64,000 nucleotides of DNA from Microbacteriaceae bacterium PS02344 (GTDB lineage: Bacteria > Actinomycetota > Actinomycetes > Actinomycetales > Microbacteriaceae): positions 62,001-126,000 of the forward strand of contig JASCNZ010000002.1 of assembly GCA_029959905.1 (NCBI GenBank), read 5' to 3'. Both the position numbers and the translations under genes were made by a program. Positions 45,581-54,576 of the stretch are shown in pieces. Under the pieces are notes generated by a model, which did no database searches, was not told the DNA's origin, and worked only from the letters and a program-made list of their open reading frames with translations. Each line of letters begins with the position of its first letter. Within the stretch, counting starts at the first letter, position 1.

Positions 45581-46660
45581 TCAGATCTTCTTCTGCCAGG
45601 CACCCGCGTACGAGACGGGGATGAAGCCGAGCGCCTCGTTGATGTCGAGCATGGGCCGGTTCTCCTCGGCGTTGTACGTCGAGACGCGACGCGACAGCGG
45701 TACGAGCTCGCGCCACCGCAGCAGATTCGCGCATTTGACGATGGTGCCGAGACGATGCCCGCGGTGCTCCTTCGCCACGAGCGTGCCGAATTGGTGAGTG
45801 ACACCGGTGCGGTCCTCGCCGATCAGCAGCTCGTTGTACGCCACGAGGTCGCCGGTGGGCAGGTGCTCGACGGCCACGACCGACATCAACTGCCCGGCAC
45901 CGGTCAGGCGGGCGTCACGTCTCACGACCCGGTCGGCGTCCCACGCCTCGTCGTCGAATTCCATGTCGCCGCTCGGAGCGTCGGTGGTGAGCCGCGCCAG
46001 CACGGCGGCGTACCCCGCGCGGCGCTCTGGAGGCGTGGGGAGGTTCCACGCGACGACCCGATAGTCCGCTCCGGCGGCACGCTCGGCATCGGCCAGTGCC
46101 TGCCGCACCACGGCGAGGTCACCCGTCAGGTCGAGCTCGCTGTTGCGTTCGATCTGCTCCAGCTCATACCCACGGGTCTCGAGGAGCTCGGCGGGCGGGT
46201 TCGTGGGCATGCGGCCCCACCCGGTCCGCGGCGTGACGATTCTCGCTCCCGGTACGTCGGGTCGATGCAGCGTCCATCCCTGGAAAGTGGTGCGCCCTTC
46301 GCGACGTGCCTCGTCCTCCGCGTGATCGAGCAGGGCGTCCTCCACCCCGCGGCCCCAGAACTCCTCGGGTACGAGCACGTCGATCTCCGCCGCACGCGCG
46401 CCCTCCTCCTGGGGGTAGTCGATCGTCACGATCCCGACGATCTGCTCGCCGCGCCGGGCGACGAACCCGGTATGGCGGGTGTCGGACGGGTCGCGCCACG
46501 CGGGCAGCATCTGAGCGGCAGTCGGGGCGAGGTCGGGCAGCCCGGCGGTCTCGGCGCATACCCGACGGTTGAACTCGCCGTAGACGACGAAGTCCTCCGC
46601 GTCGGGTGCGTCGAGGGTATCGGGGACGTGCAGGGGCGTGATCGTCAGATCGACGGTCAT
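45581..46660 (-). CDS. Tandem-GNAT acetyltransferase, second paralogue
   Basis: 359 residues with two GNAT domains: N-terminal (about 20-165; EEFWGRGVEDALLDHAEDEA) and C-terminal (about 185-355; LVAKEHRGHRLGTIVKCANLL, an RGxRxG acetyl-CoA site). The C-terminal YNAEENRPMLDINEALGF is shared almost exactly with the upstream gene, so the two are tandem duplicates. Double-GNAT proteins of this length include mycothiol synthase and drug-modifying enzymes; the substrate is not known. It overlaps its paralogue by 4 nt and ends at a terminator. Confidence 0.82.
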   Translation of the reverse strand: MTVDLTITPLHVPDTLDAPDAEDFVVYGEFNRRVCAETAGLPDLAPTAAQMLPAWRDPSDTRHTGFVARRGEQIVGIVTIDYPQEEGARAAEIDVLVPEEFWGRGVEDALLDHAEDEARREGRTTFQGWTLHRPDVPGARIVTPRTGWGRMPTNPPAELLETRGYELEQIERNSELDLTGDLAVVRQALADAERAAGADYRVVAWNLPTPPERRAGYAAVLARLTTDAPSGDMEFDDEAWDADRVVRRDARLTGAGQLMSVVAVEHLPTGDLVAYNELLIGEDRTGVTHQFGTLVAKEHRGHRLGTIVKCANLLRWRELVPLSRRVSTYNAEENRPMLDINEALGFIPVSYAGAWQKKI

Positions 46661-47742
46661 GTGAGGTCCTTCTTCCAGGCGCCCTCATGGGCGCGGGCGG
46701 TGAAGCCGAGTGCTTCGTTGATGGAGAGCATGGGCCGGTTCTCCTCGGCGTTGTAGGTGATGAGATGGGGCGATTCCGGGGCGATGCCGCTCCAGCTGAG
46801 CAGCGCCGCCGTCTTGATCAGCAGACCCAGACGGTGCCCGCGGTGCTCACGGAGCACCAGCGTGTCGTTCTGGTGGGTGGTCGCCGCGCGATCTCGACCG
46901 ATGGCCAGCTCGGTGAAGGCCGCGAGCTTTCCCGTGGGTCGATGCCGCGCGGCGGTGACGAGCATCGTGTTGCCGCGTTCGTGCTCGCGTGCTTCCATGC
47001 GGCGCACGCGCGCGGCATCCCACCGTTCCTCGTCGGCGTCGAGACCGGCCGATGGCGCATCCGTCGACATCCGCGACTTCATCCAGGCATAGCCGTCGAC
47101 GTGCTCGATAGGGGTCGGCAGCATCCACGACACCACGTCGTAGTCTCGCGCGCGGGTTCGGGCCTCGTCGTTCAGCTGCCGGATGCGGTCGTCGCGGCGG
47201 TGCAGGTCGAGGATGCTGACCCGATGCACCTGCTCGAGAGTGAAGCCGCTGCGCGTGAGGAAGCGGGCCACATGGTCGTCCGGGACGCTGCCATAGCCGG
47301 TCGGGGCGTGAAGCCTTGGTCGATCGGACGCCTGCTGCTCCGTCCAGGTCTGGATGACCGTGCGCCCATGAGCCAGGGCTGCCGCTTCGAGGTGCGGCAC
47401 GATCGCGCGGCCGATCCCTCGCCCCCACGCTCGGGGGAGCAGCTCGATCGTGGCGATGATGCTGCGCGCACCCTGATCCTGCGGAATATCGACCATGGCC
47501 CGGCCGATCACCGCACCGTGGTGGCGCACGACCCACACGACGGTCGTGCGGTCGGGTCCGGACCGCAGCAGAGGCAGCAGCTCGTCCGGGGCGAGATCCT
47601 GCTCGTCGCGGCCGGTGAGCTCGCGATAGACCTGGTTGCGCACGCGCGCCAGATCGCGGAACTCCTTCGCGTCGGCTGCGTCCGCCCGTGCAGGGAGCAC
47701 GAGCGGACGCAGTGACGCGTCAGCGGTGAGGGGAATGTCCAT
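46657..47742 (-). CDS. Tandem-GNAT acetyltransferase, first paralogue
   Basis: 361 residues, same two-domain plan as the following gene. The N-terminal domain holds ELLPRAWGRGIGRAIVPHLEAAA (about 110), the C-terminal one LREHRGHRLGLLIKTAALL (about 295) and TYNAEENRPMLSINEALGF. Both acetyl-CoA loops keep the R/QxxGxG/A pattern, so both halves may bind cofactor. It lies 14 nt after the 92-residue orphan gene. The locus has its own strong promoter with an A/T box, which would suit stress- or drug-induced expression (inference). Confidence 0.82.
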   Translation of the reverse strand: MDIPLTADASLRPLVLPARADAADAKEFRDLARVRNQVYRELTGRDEQDLAPDELLPLLRSGPDRTTVVWVVRHHGAVIGRAMVDIPQDQGARSIIATIELLPRAWGRGIGRAIVPHLEAAALAHGRTVIQTWTEQQASDRPRLHAPTGYGSVPDDHVARFLTRSGFTLEQVHRVSILDLHRRDDRIRQLNDEARTRARDYDVVSWMLPTPIEHVDGYAWMKSRMSTDAPSAGLDADEERWDAARVRRMEAREHERGNTMLVTAARHRPTGKLAAFTELAIGRDRAATTHQNDTLVLREHRGHRLGLLIKTAALLSWSGIAPESPHLITYNAEENRPMLSINEALGFTARAHEGAWKKDLT

Positions 47743-47756
47743 GTCCCTTTCTCCGC

Positions 47757-48035
47757 TCAGTGCAGCTGGCGCTGCAGGTGATAGGCCAGGATCGTCTGCA
47801 TCTCACGCGGACTCAGCTGCTGCTCGGCGAGCGACAGGGGACGGGTGCGCTCCGAGGACCGGACGCGGGCTGCCGCCGGTCGTTGTGCGCGCCGCAGCAG
47901 CCAGAGGCCGATGCGGAACCCGAGGCGATCGGCGAGCGAGAGTGCCCGCAGCTCCTCGGGGGCGGGGATGTCGAGGACCTCGCGGTCCTTCGTATCGGGC
48001 GGGTGGGGGATGCTGTGCGACAGCGTCGTGTTCAC
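47757..48035 (-). CDS. Orphan 92-residue protein of the tandem GNAT locus
   Basis: No family recognised. The N-terminal 25 residues are polar and Pro-rich. An amphipathic region follows (LADRLGFRIGLWLLRRAQRP, about 34-53) that could lie on a membrane, then a basic linker and a predicted C-terminal helix (SPREMQTILAYHLQRQLH). GTG 48035 has GAAGGA upstream. It lies 14 nt before the first GNAT gene and 214 nt after the 37-codon leader ORF. Confidence 0.6.
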   Translation of the reverse strand: MNTTLSHSIPHPPDTKDREVLDIPAPEELRALSLADRLGFRIGLWLLRRAQRPAAARVRSSERTRPLSLAEQQLSPREMQTILAYHLQRQLH

Positions 48036-48249
48036 GGTGTGTTCCTTCGGTGAGGGATGGGTGTGGCGGAAGCGCGATCCGCGGAGTTCGCGGACGATGC
48101 GCGGACGAGAAGCGTCGATGACGCGGATGCCGCGTGCGGCGCGGATGCCGGATGCGGTGGGGCCGGCTCAGTCCGCTGTCGGGAGGGACAGCGCGGGAGC
48201 GGCGGAAGACAGGTGTCCCCGAGGGACCGGTCGACGGGCGGGTGCTGTG
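48036..48249 (-). promoter_or_regulatory. Structured leader between the 37-codon ORF and the orphan gene
   Basis: 214 nt without a convincing ORF. On the minus strand it can form CGCTGTC-cctccc-GACAGCG and smaller GC-rich hairpins, and contains three GCATCCG-type repeats. A conditional terminator or ribosome-responsive switch is possible but unproven. Confidence 0.35.
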
Positions 48250-48363
48250 CTAGGAGACAGCGATGCCCGAGACGCCGAGGTCGGTCACCGAGTGCACGGG
48301 GCGCAGCGCAGAGAAGGCGCGCGCGAGCAGGCGGTGTGCCTGAGCGGTGTGCTGGATGTTCAT
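48250..48363 (-). CDS. 37-residue leader-type ORF with near-perfect Shine-Dalgarno
   Basis: It begins MNIQHTAQAHRLLARAF and ends TDLGVSGIAVS. ATG 48363 is preceded, at 5 nt, by AAAGGAGGT (complement 48369-48377), the best match to the 16S 3' end seen in this window, so it is very likely translated. It is the first ORF of the tandem GNAT transcript, about 28 nt from the predicted start. It has no signal peptide, no Cys and no recognisable homologue. It may be a regulatory leader peptide or a small functional peptide. Confidence 0.62.
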   Translation of the reverse strand: MNIQHTAQAHRLLARAFSALRPVHSVTDLGVSGIAVS

Positions 48364-48397
48364 CGGTGACCTCCTTTCAAGAGTGCGTCGGTCGATC

Positions 48398-48434
48398 AAG
48401 CTAGCGGACTCGCGCTGAGGGCGTCAAGCATTTT
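48398..48434 (-). promoter_or_regulatory. Strong promoter of the tandem GNAT locus with A/T box (WhiB7-like)
   Basis: On the minus strand: AAAAT (complement 48430-48434), 2 nt, TTGACG (complement 48422-48427), 18-nt spacer, TAGCTT (complement 48398-48403). An A/T-rich box directly upstream of a -35 is the pattern of WhiB7-activated promoters in actinobacteria. No whiB7 gene is in the window, so activation by WhiB7 is inference. Confidence 0.55.
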
Positions 48435-48553
48435 CTCAGTTGCGGCGTGTCGCCGCGCGTGTCGTTCCGCTCCGGGACCGCGCGCGCTCCCGTCGTTTCC
48501 GCGGGATTCCGGTAACGTGTGGGCGTGAATCTCCCCGAACGATCGGTGCCCCG

Positions 48554-51500
48554 ATGCATCTGAAGAGCCTGACGCTGAAAGGCTTCAAGTCGTTCGCGCA
48601 GCCCACGACCTTCGTCTTCGAGCCCGGGGTGACCTGCATCGTCGGCCCGAACGGATCCGGCAAGTCGAACGTCGTCGACGCCCTCGCATGGGTGATGGGG
48701 GAGCAGGGGGCGAAGACCCTCCGCGGCGGCAAGATGGAGGACGTCATCTTCGCCGGCACGTCGACGCGGGGTCCTCTCGGCCGCGCCGAGGTGCAGCTCA
48801 CGATCGACAATGCCGACGGCGCGCTGCCCATCGAGTACGCCGAGGTGACGATCAGCCGCACGCTGTTCCGCAACGGTTCGAGCGAGTATGCGATCAACGG
48901 CGAGGGGTGCCGACTCCTCGACGTGCAGGAGCTGCTGAGCGACTCGGGTCTCGGACGCGAGATGCATGTGATCGTCGGTCAGGGGCGACTCGATACCGTA
49001 TTGCAGGCCTCTCCCGAGGATCGTCGGGGCTTCATCGAGGAGGCCGCCGGTATTCTCAAGCACCGTCGCCGCAAGGAGAAGACGGTACGCAAGCTCGATG
49101 CGATGGAGACGAACCTCACGCGTCTCAGCGACCTGGCCGGTGAGATCCGTCGCCAGCTGAAGCCGCTCGGACGCCAGGCGGAGATCGCCCGAGAGGCGCA
49201 GACGATCGCAGCGGTCGTGCGAGACGCGAAGGCCCGCCTGTTCGCTGACGACGTCGTTGCCCTTCGTACGGCGTTGGCCGATCACACCCGAACGGAGAAC
49301 GAGCGGCACACCGAGCGCCTCGTCCTCACCGACCAGGTCGAGACGGTGCGTGCCGGAATCGCACGTCTGGAGCAGGATCAGAACTCCGTCGCCGTCGACC
49401 AGGCGCGCAGCGTCGCCTTCGGCCTCGAACAGGTGCAGGAGCGGACGCGCGGGTTGTACACCCTCGCGAACCAGCGCCTCGCGCTCCTCGGGACCGAGGA
49501 CGATGACGCCGCGGTCACCGCCATCACCGTGACCCAGTCGACGATCGACGAGGCGAAGGACGAGATCACTGCGATCTCCGAGGGACTCGGCGATGCGCAG
49601 GACGCGGCGGCGGCGGCCAGCCGCGAGGTCGTGCATGCGCGCGCCGAACTCGACACGCTCGACGTCGACATCGCCGAGCAGAGCGCGCTCGTGTCGGAGT
49701 ATGACATGCGGCTCTCCGCGTTGCGCGGCTCGGCGGATGCGGCGGCGTCCGCACTCGCCGCCGTGCGTGGAGCGGTGCTGCGACAGGAGAACGCGCTCGA
49801 GGCGGCGAACGACCGTCGGCGCGAAGCGGCCCAGGCCCTCGAGTCGATCGACGACGCCGAGGCGCCCCAGGGGTCTGCCGCCGAGTACGCCGCCGCATAC
49901 GAGAGCGCGCAGCGCGCGGCGACCGCGGCCGAGACCGAGCGCGAGACCCTGCGGGAGCGGCTGCACGCCGCCGAGCGCGAGGTGGATGCGCTGACCGCGA
50001 AGGCCTCGGCCCTGGGCAGTGCGCTCGCGCTGTCCGGAGGGTCGGCGGAGATCGTCCGTGCGGGCGGCGCGGGGATCCGCGGCCTCGTGGGAGACGCGGT
50101 GCAGGTGAAGCCAGGGTTCGAGGCGGCGATCGCCGCGGTGCTCGGTCCGCTCGCCGAAGGCGTGCTGGTGGAGACTCGCGGCGACGCGTTCGAGCTCGCC
50201 GCCGCGAGCGCGGAGCAGGGGCATGGCGTGGTCGACATCGTCGCGGCGGAGGGGACGCGTCCGGCGGTTGAGCTGCCCGCGTTCGACGGGGTGACCCCCG
50301 CGGTCATCGCGGTCGAGGCGCCGGACGGTGTGCTCGGCATCCTCTCGCACGTCCTCGTCGCCGACGATCTCGCCGCCGCGAGGGGCGCACGTGAGGCCCT
50401 CGACCTGCTCGGCGACGAGACGACGACGTTGGTCACCACCGCCGGTGAGGTCATCACCGCCCGCACCGTGCGCACCGGGTCGTCGGGAGAGCGTTCGCGC
50501 CTCGAACTCGCGGCCGAGCGTGATGCCGCGACTGAGCGCCTCGCCGAGGTGCGGGTGATCGTCGATTCCCTGCGCGAGGCGCGGGTCGACGCCGACGACG
50601 CGGTCGAGACGACGCGTCGCCAGTCGAAGGAAGCTCTGCGCGCCCTGCGCGAACTCGACGCAGCGCTCGCGAGCCACGCCGAGCAGGTCAACCGCATCAC
50701 CGTGCGCCACGAGGCCGCGGTCGCGGAGTGCGAACGTCTGGAAGCGGGGCTCGCGCAAGCGCAATCGGCCGTCTCGGATGCCGAGGCGAAAGCCGCGTCG
50801 ACCAAGAAGGCGCTGGACGACGCGGTCGCGGCGCCACGCCCGGTGCTCGACGCGTCCGCGCGAGACGGGCTGCTGGAAGCACTGGAAGCGGCGCGGGAGG
50901 GCGAGGTCCGCGCGCGTCTCGAGATCGAGACGCTGCGGGAGCGTGTGCGCGCTGCGCAGTCCCGCGTCATGGCGCTCGAACGCCAGCGGGAGCAAGAACG
51001 CGAGGCGGCCGCGGAGGCGGCTCGTCGCGCCGTCATCCGTCGTGCGCAGCGGGAGGCGGCCGCCGCGGTCGCCGACGAGCTGCCTCGCGTGCTCGATTCC
51101 CTCGACCGGTCGGTGACCGAGGCGCGGGTCGCCCTCGCCGAGGCCGAGACCGCACGAGCGGCGCAGAACCAGGAGCTCACGGCGCTGCGCGCGCAAGAAT
51201 CATCGCTGCGGGAGCGTCTGGCCGGGTTGACCGAGAGCGTTCACGGTCTCGAGCTGCAGATCCACGAGAAGAAGCTCCACCTCACGAGCCTGCTCGAGCG
51301 GGTGGCATCCGAACTCTCGCTCGACGAGGACATCCTCGTGGCGGAGTACGGTCCCGATCAGCCGGTGCCGCGCGACGCGACCAGCATCGCGGCGGAGCAC
51401 GAGTCCGACGACGAGGCGACGATCCCCTTCGACCGTCGTATGCAGCAGCGGCGTCTCGCTGACGCCGAGCGCAAGCTCGCTCAACTCGGCCGCGTCAATC

Positions 51501-52099
51501 CGCTCGCTCTCGAGGAGTTCGCTGCCCTGGAGCAGCGACACAAGTTCCTCACCGAGCAGCTCGCCGACCTCACCCAGACCCGTCAGGATCTGATGACGAT
51601 CATCGCCGACCTCGACGAGCGCATGCAGACCATCTTCGCGAGCGCATTCGCCGACACGCAGGCCGCATTCGGCGAGGTCTTCCCGCTGCTGTTCCCCGGT
51701 GGTTCGGGCAGCATCTCGCTCACCGACCCCGAGAACATGCTCACGACGGGCATCGAGGTGTCGGTCCGCCCCGTGGGCAAGAAGATCGAGCGACTCTCCC
51801 TCCTGTCGGGTGGGGAGCGCTCGCTCGCGGCCGTCGCGCTGCTGGTCGCCATCTTCAAGGCCCGTCCCAGCCCGTTCTACATCCTCGACGAGGTCGAGGC
51901 GGCACTCGACGACGCGAATCTCGGCCGCCTCCTGACGGTGTTCGAGCAGCTCCGCGAGAGCTCGCAGCTGCTGGTCATCACGCACCAGAAACGCACGATG
52001 GAGATCGCGGATGCGCTCTACGGCGTCTCGATGCGTCAGGACGGCGTCTCGGCCGTGGTCGGCCAGCGAGTGGGCGATCGGGCAGCCGCGGCGGTCTGA
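48554..52099 (+). CDS. smc: Chromosome segregation SMC ATPase
   Basis: 1181 residues, full length. It forms the condensin ring that organises and segregates the chromosome. N-terminal head with Walker A GPNGSGKSN (31-39), first coiled coil (about 170-500), hinge (about 505-660, rich in Gly-Val strands), second coiled coil (about 665-1010), and C-terminal head with signature LSGGE (1084-1088) and Walker B FYILDEVEAALDDAN. ATG 48554 (MHLKSLTLKGFKSF) is the family start; the -10 TAACGT (48513-48518) gives a 30-nt leader without a clear SD. Confidence 0.97.
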   Translation: MHLKSLTLKGFKSFAQPTTFVFEPGVTCIVGPNGSGKSNVVDALAWVMGEQGAKTLRGGKMEDVIFAGTSTRGPLGRAEVQLTIDNADGALPIEYAEVTISRTLFRNGSSEYAINGEGCRLLDVQELLSDSGLGREMHVIVGQGRLDTVLQASPEDRRGFIEEAAGILKHRRRKEKTVRKLDAMETNLTRLSDLAGEIRRQLKPLGRQAEIAREAQTIAAVVRDAKARLFADDVVALRTALADHTRTENERHTERLVLTDQVETVRAGIARLEQDQNSVAVDQARSVAFGLEQVQERTRGLYTLANQRLALLGTEDDDAAVTAITVTQSTIDEAKDEITAISEGLGDAQDAAAAASREVVHARAELDTLDVDIAEQSALVSEYDMRLSALRGSADAAASALAAVRGAVLRQENALEAANDRRREAAQALESIDDAEAPQGSAAEYAAAYESAQRAATAAETERETLRERLHAAEREVDALTAKASALGSALALSGGSAEIVRAGGAGIRGLVGDAVQVKPGFEAAIAAVLGPLAEGVLVETRGDAFELAAASAEQGHGVVDIVAAEGTRPAVELPAFDGVTPAVIAVEAPDGVLGILSHVLVADDLAAARGAREALDLLGDETTTLVTTAGEVITARTVRTGSSGERSRLELAAERDAATERLAEVRVIVDSLREARVDADDAVETTRRQSKEALRALRELDAALASHAEQVNRITVRHEAAVAECERLEAGLAQAQSAVSDAEAKAASTKKALDDAVAAPRPVLDASARDGLLEALEAAREGEVRARLEIETLRERVRAAQSRVMALERQREQEREAAAEAARRAVIRRAQREAAAAVADELPRVLDSLDRSVTEARVALAEAETARAAQNQELTALRAQESSLRERLAGLTESVHGLELQIHEKKLHLTSLLERVASELSLDEDILVAEYGPDQPVPRDATSIAAEHESDDEATIPFDRRMQQRRLADAERKLAQLGRVNPLALEEFAALEQRHKFLTEQLADLTQTRQDLMTIIADLDERMQTIFASAFADTQAAFGEVFPLLFPGGSGSISLTDPENMLTTGIEVSVRPVGKKIERLSLLSGGERSLAAVALLVAIFKARPSPFYILDEVEAALDDANLGRLLTVFEQLRESSQLLVITHQKRTMEIADALYGVSMRQDGVSAVVGQRVGDRAAAAV

Positions 52100-52148
52100 C
52101 CCGGGCGTGCGCGCCGACCATCCGCGCCCGGACCCGTAGGCTGGGGGC

Positions 52149-53021
52149 ATGGCGGAGAAGTCCTGGTCCCTCGGTCGCGCGCTGCGCGGCATGTTCGTCA
52201 AGCCCACGATCGATGAGACGACCTGGGATGACCTCGAGACGGCGCTGCTCACGGCAGACTTCGGGCCGGACATCACCGAGCGCGTCGTCGACGAGCTCCG
52301 GGCGAAGGTGGAGCGCTATCGCACCACCGACCCCAAGGACCTGCAGCGGATGCTCCGCGAGACGCTCGAGGAGCACTTCGCGAAGTTCGACACCACCCTC
52401 AAGCTCACCGAGCGTCCCGCGGTGGTTCTCGTCGTCGGGGTGAACGGCGTCGGCAAGACCACCACCATCGGTAAGTTCACGAAATTCCTCCGCGGCTTCG
52501 AGCGCAGCGTGGTGGTCGGCGCGGCGGACACGTTCCGCGCCGCGGCGGTCGACCAGCTCGCGACCTGGGCCCAGCGCGGCGGAGCGGCGATCGTGCGCCC
52601 GCAGCACGAGGGGCAAGACCCGGCGTCCGTCGCATTCCAGACCATCGAATACGCCAAGCGCGAGGGCATCGAGATCGCGATCATCGACACCGCCGGCCGC
52701 CTGCACACCAAGGGCGGGCTCATGGACGAGCTCGGCAAGATCCGTCGCGTGGTCGAGAAGCAGGCGCCGATCAGCGAGGTGCTGCTGGTGCTCGACGCGA
52801 CGACCGGTCAGAACGGCGTCATGCAGGCCGAGGCCTTCCTGGAGCACGCCGGGGTCACCGGACTCGTGCTCACGAAGCTCGACGGATCCGCCAAGGGCGG
52901 GTTCGTGCTCGCGGTGCAGGAACGCACCGGCATCCCGGTGAAGCTGCTGGGTCAAGGCGAGGGCATCGACGATCTCACCGGATTCACCCCGCACGTCTTC
53001 GTGCAGTCGCTCGTCGGCTGA
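52149..53021 (+). CDS. ftsY: Signal recognition particle receptor FtsY
   Basis: 290 residues, an NG-domain-only form: the long acidic A domain of E. coli FtsY is absent. N domain about 1-85 (LGRALRGMFVKPTIDETTWDDLETALLTADFG), G domain with GVNGVGKTTT (about 97-106), DTFRAAAVDQL (about 123), DTAGRLHTKGGLMDEL and TKLDGSAKGG. It docks SRP-ribosome complexes at the membrane. ATG 52149 has a -10 (TAGGCT, 52137-52142) 6 nt upstream, hence probably leaderless. It follows smc, a common pairing, and its partner ffh lies 3 kb downstream. Confidence 0.95.
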   Translation: MAEKSWSLGRALRGMFVKPTIDETTWDDLETALLTADFGPDITERVVDELRAKVERYRTTDPKDLQRMLRETLEEHFAKFDTTLKLTERPAVVLVVGVNGVGKTTTIGKFTKFLRGFERSVVVGAADTFRAAAVDQLATWAQRGGAAIVRPQHEGQDPASVAFQTIEYAKREGIEIAIIDTAGRLHTKGGLMDELGKIRRVVEKQAPISEVLLVLDATTGQNGVMQAEAFLEHAGVTGLVLTKLDGSAKGGFVLAVQERTGIPVKLLGQGEGIDDLTGFTPHVFVQSLVG

Positions 53022-53064
53022 CACGGGGCTACCGTCACGAGCACGAGGCTGGTTTCATAGCGTT

Positions 53065-53565
53065 ATGGCGATCGAACACGACTACTTCGGGCTCCTGTCC
53101 TCCGGGCCGGACGGCTCGATCTTCTGGTCGGAGACGGTCGAGCTCGGCGACCAGAGTGTCACCGTCGACCTGACCGCCCCCGACCAGGACGACGTGTCGA
53201 CCGAGGCCCTCGACATCGCCGCCTCGCTGATCGCCGGACTCGAGACGGTCGACGGCACGGCTCGTCGCGGGATGCTGGCCGAGGTCGACGATCGCACGAG
53301 CGAGGTCACGGAGTACATCCTGCAGCAGCAGGAGGCCTACGGCGACGAGCTGCCCGACGTCCTCGTCGATGTCTCGGGCGATGCCGCGGTCGACATCATT
53401 CGCTCGCTGCGCCTCATGAGCATGACGATCCTCGCCGACGAGCACGGTGGCTCCGAGCCGTTCGCGGTGCTGGAGTACGCCCTCGACGCGGGCACGACCG
53501 ACGACGTGCTGCTCGTGAACCTCGGTTCCGACGGCAGCGTGCAGTCGGTCATGAGCTCCGACTGA
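53065..53565 (+). CDS. DUF2004-like hypothetical protein
   Basis: 166 residues, acidic and soluble. It resembles DUF2004 proteins: HDYFGLLSSGPDGSIFWSETVELGDQSVTVDLTA at the start and VEDIADxxxxxL-type helical parts, but the assignment is by eye. It has no catalytic motif and its function is unknown. ATG 53065 is the first plausible start after ftsY. It ends at a hairpin shared with the convergent lipA. Confidence 0.65.
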   Translation: MAIEHDYFGLLSSGPDGSIFWSETVELGDQSVTVDLTAPDQDDVSTEALDIAASLIAGLETVDGTARRGMLAEVDDRTSEVTEYILQQQEAYGDELPDVLVDVSGDAAVDIIRSLRLMSMTILADEHGGSEPFAVLEYALDAGTTDDVLLVNLGSDGSVQSVMSSD

Positions 53566-53587
53566 CGCCGCCGAATCCGGCGGCGTT
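53564..53587. terminator. Bidirectional hairpin between the DUF2004-like gene and lipA
   Basis: GACGCCGCCG (53564-53573) pairs with CGGCGGCGTT (53578-53587) closing an AATC tetraloop, overlapping both stop codons. Confidence 0.75.
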
Positions 53588-54576
53588 CACACGGCCTGCG
53601 CGAAGCCCAGGTCGGCGCTGTCGGCGATGTGCGCCAAGTGGGTCGGAATCTCCCGTCCTTTCGACGCCATCGACTGCGCCCAAAGACGACCTGCGCGGTA
53701 CGAGGACCGCACCAGCGGCCCGGCCAACACGCCGAGGAACCCGATCCGCTCGGCCTCTTCCTTGAACTCGACGAATTCCGCGGGCTTCACCCACCGGGCG
53801 ACCGGGAGGTGTCGCGGGGACGGGCGCAGGTACTGGGTGATCGTGATGATGTCGCACCCGGCCTCGTGCAGGTCGTTCAGCGCCTGCACGACCTCCTCCG
53901 GCTCCTCGCCCATACCGAGGATGAGGTTCGACTTGGTGATGAGACCGGCATCCCGTCCTTGCGTGATCACGTCGAGCGAGCGCTCGTAGCGGAACGCTGG
54001 ACGGATGCGCTTGAAGATGCGCGGTACGGTCTCGACGTTGTGCGCGAACACCTCGGGGCGCGCGTCGAAGATCTGGCCGAGGAAGGCGGGGTCGGCGTTG
54101 TGCTCGTTGGCGAGCAGCTCGACACCCGTGTTCGGGTTGAGTTCGTGGATCTTGCGCACGGTCTCGGCGTTCAGCCAGGCGCCGGTGTCGGGGAGGTCGT
54201 CGCGGGCGACGCTGGTCACGGTCGCGTAGCGCAGCTGCATGCGGCGCACGCTCTCGGCGACTCGGCGCGGCTCGTCGGTGTCGTAGTCGGCGGGCTTGCC
54301 CGTGTCGATCTGGCAGAAGTCGCATCGCCGTGTGCACTGCGAGCCACCGATGAGGAACGTCGCCTCGCGATCCTCCCAGCACTCGAAGATGTTCGGGCAC
54401 CCCGCCTCCTGGCAGACGGTATGCAGATCCTCGCTCTTCACCAGCGACTGCAGGGCCGTGTACTCCGGTCCCATCTTGGCTTTGGTGCGGATCCATTCCG
54501 GCTTGCGCTCGATCGGCGTCTCGGCGTTGCGCACTTCGAGGCGGAGGAGCTTGCGCCCATCGGGAACGGCGGTCAT
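53587..54576 (-). CDS. lipA: Lipoyl synthase
   Basis: 329 residues. A radical-SAM enzyme that inserts two sulfurs into protein-bound octanoate. The auxiliary cluster [12 protein letters not shown] (about 57-68) and the radical-SAM cluster CTRRCDFC (about 83-90) are both complete, and the family RSSYRAG motif near the C-terminus supplies the serine ligand. Start ATG 54576 overlaps the lipB stop by 4 nt. It works directly after LipB in lipoate synthesis for 2-oxo acid dehydrogenases and glycine cleavage. Confidence 0.97.
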   Translation of the reverse strand: MTAVPDGRKLLRLEVRNAETPIERKPEWIRTKAKMGPEYTALQSLVKSEDLHTVCQEAGCPNIFECWEDREATFLIGGSQCTRRCDFCQIDTGKPADYDTDEPRRVAESVRRMQLRYATVTSVARDDLPDTGAWLNAETVRKIHELNPNTGVELLANEHNADPAFLGQIFDARPEVFAHNVETVPRIFKRIRPAFRYERSLDVITQGRDAGLITKSNLILGMGEEPEEVVQALNDLHEAGCDIITITQYLRPSPRHLPVARWVKPAEFVEFKEEAERIGFLGVLAGPLVRSSYRAGRLWAQSMASKGREIPTHLAHIADSADLGFAQAV

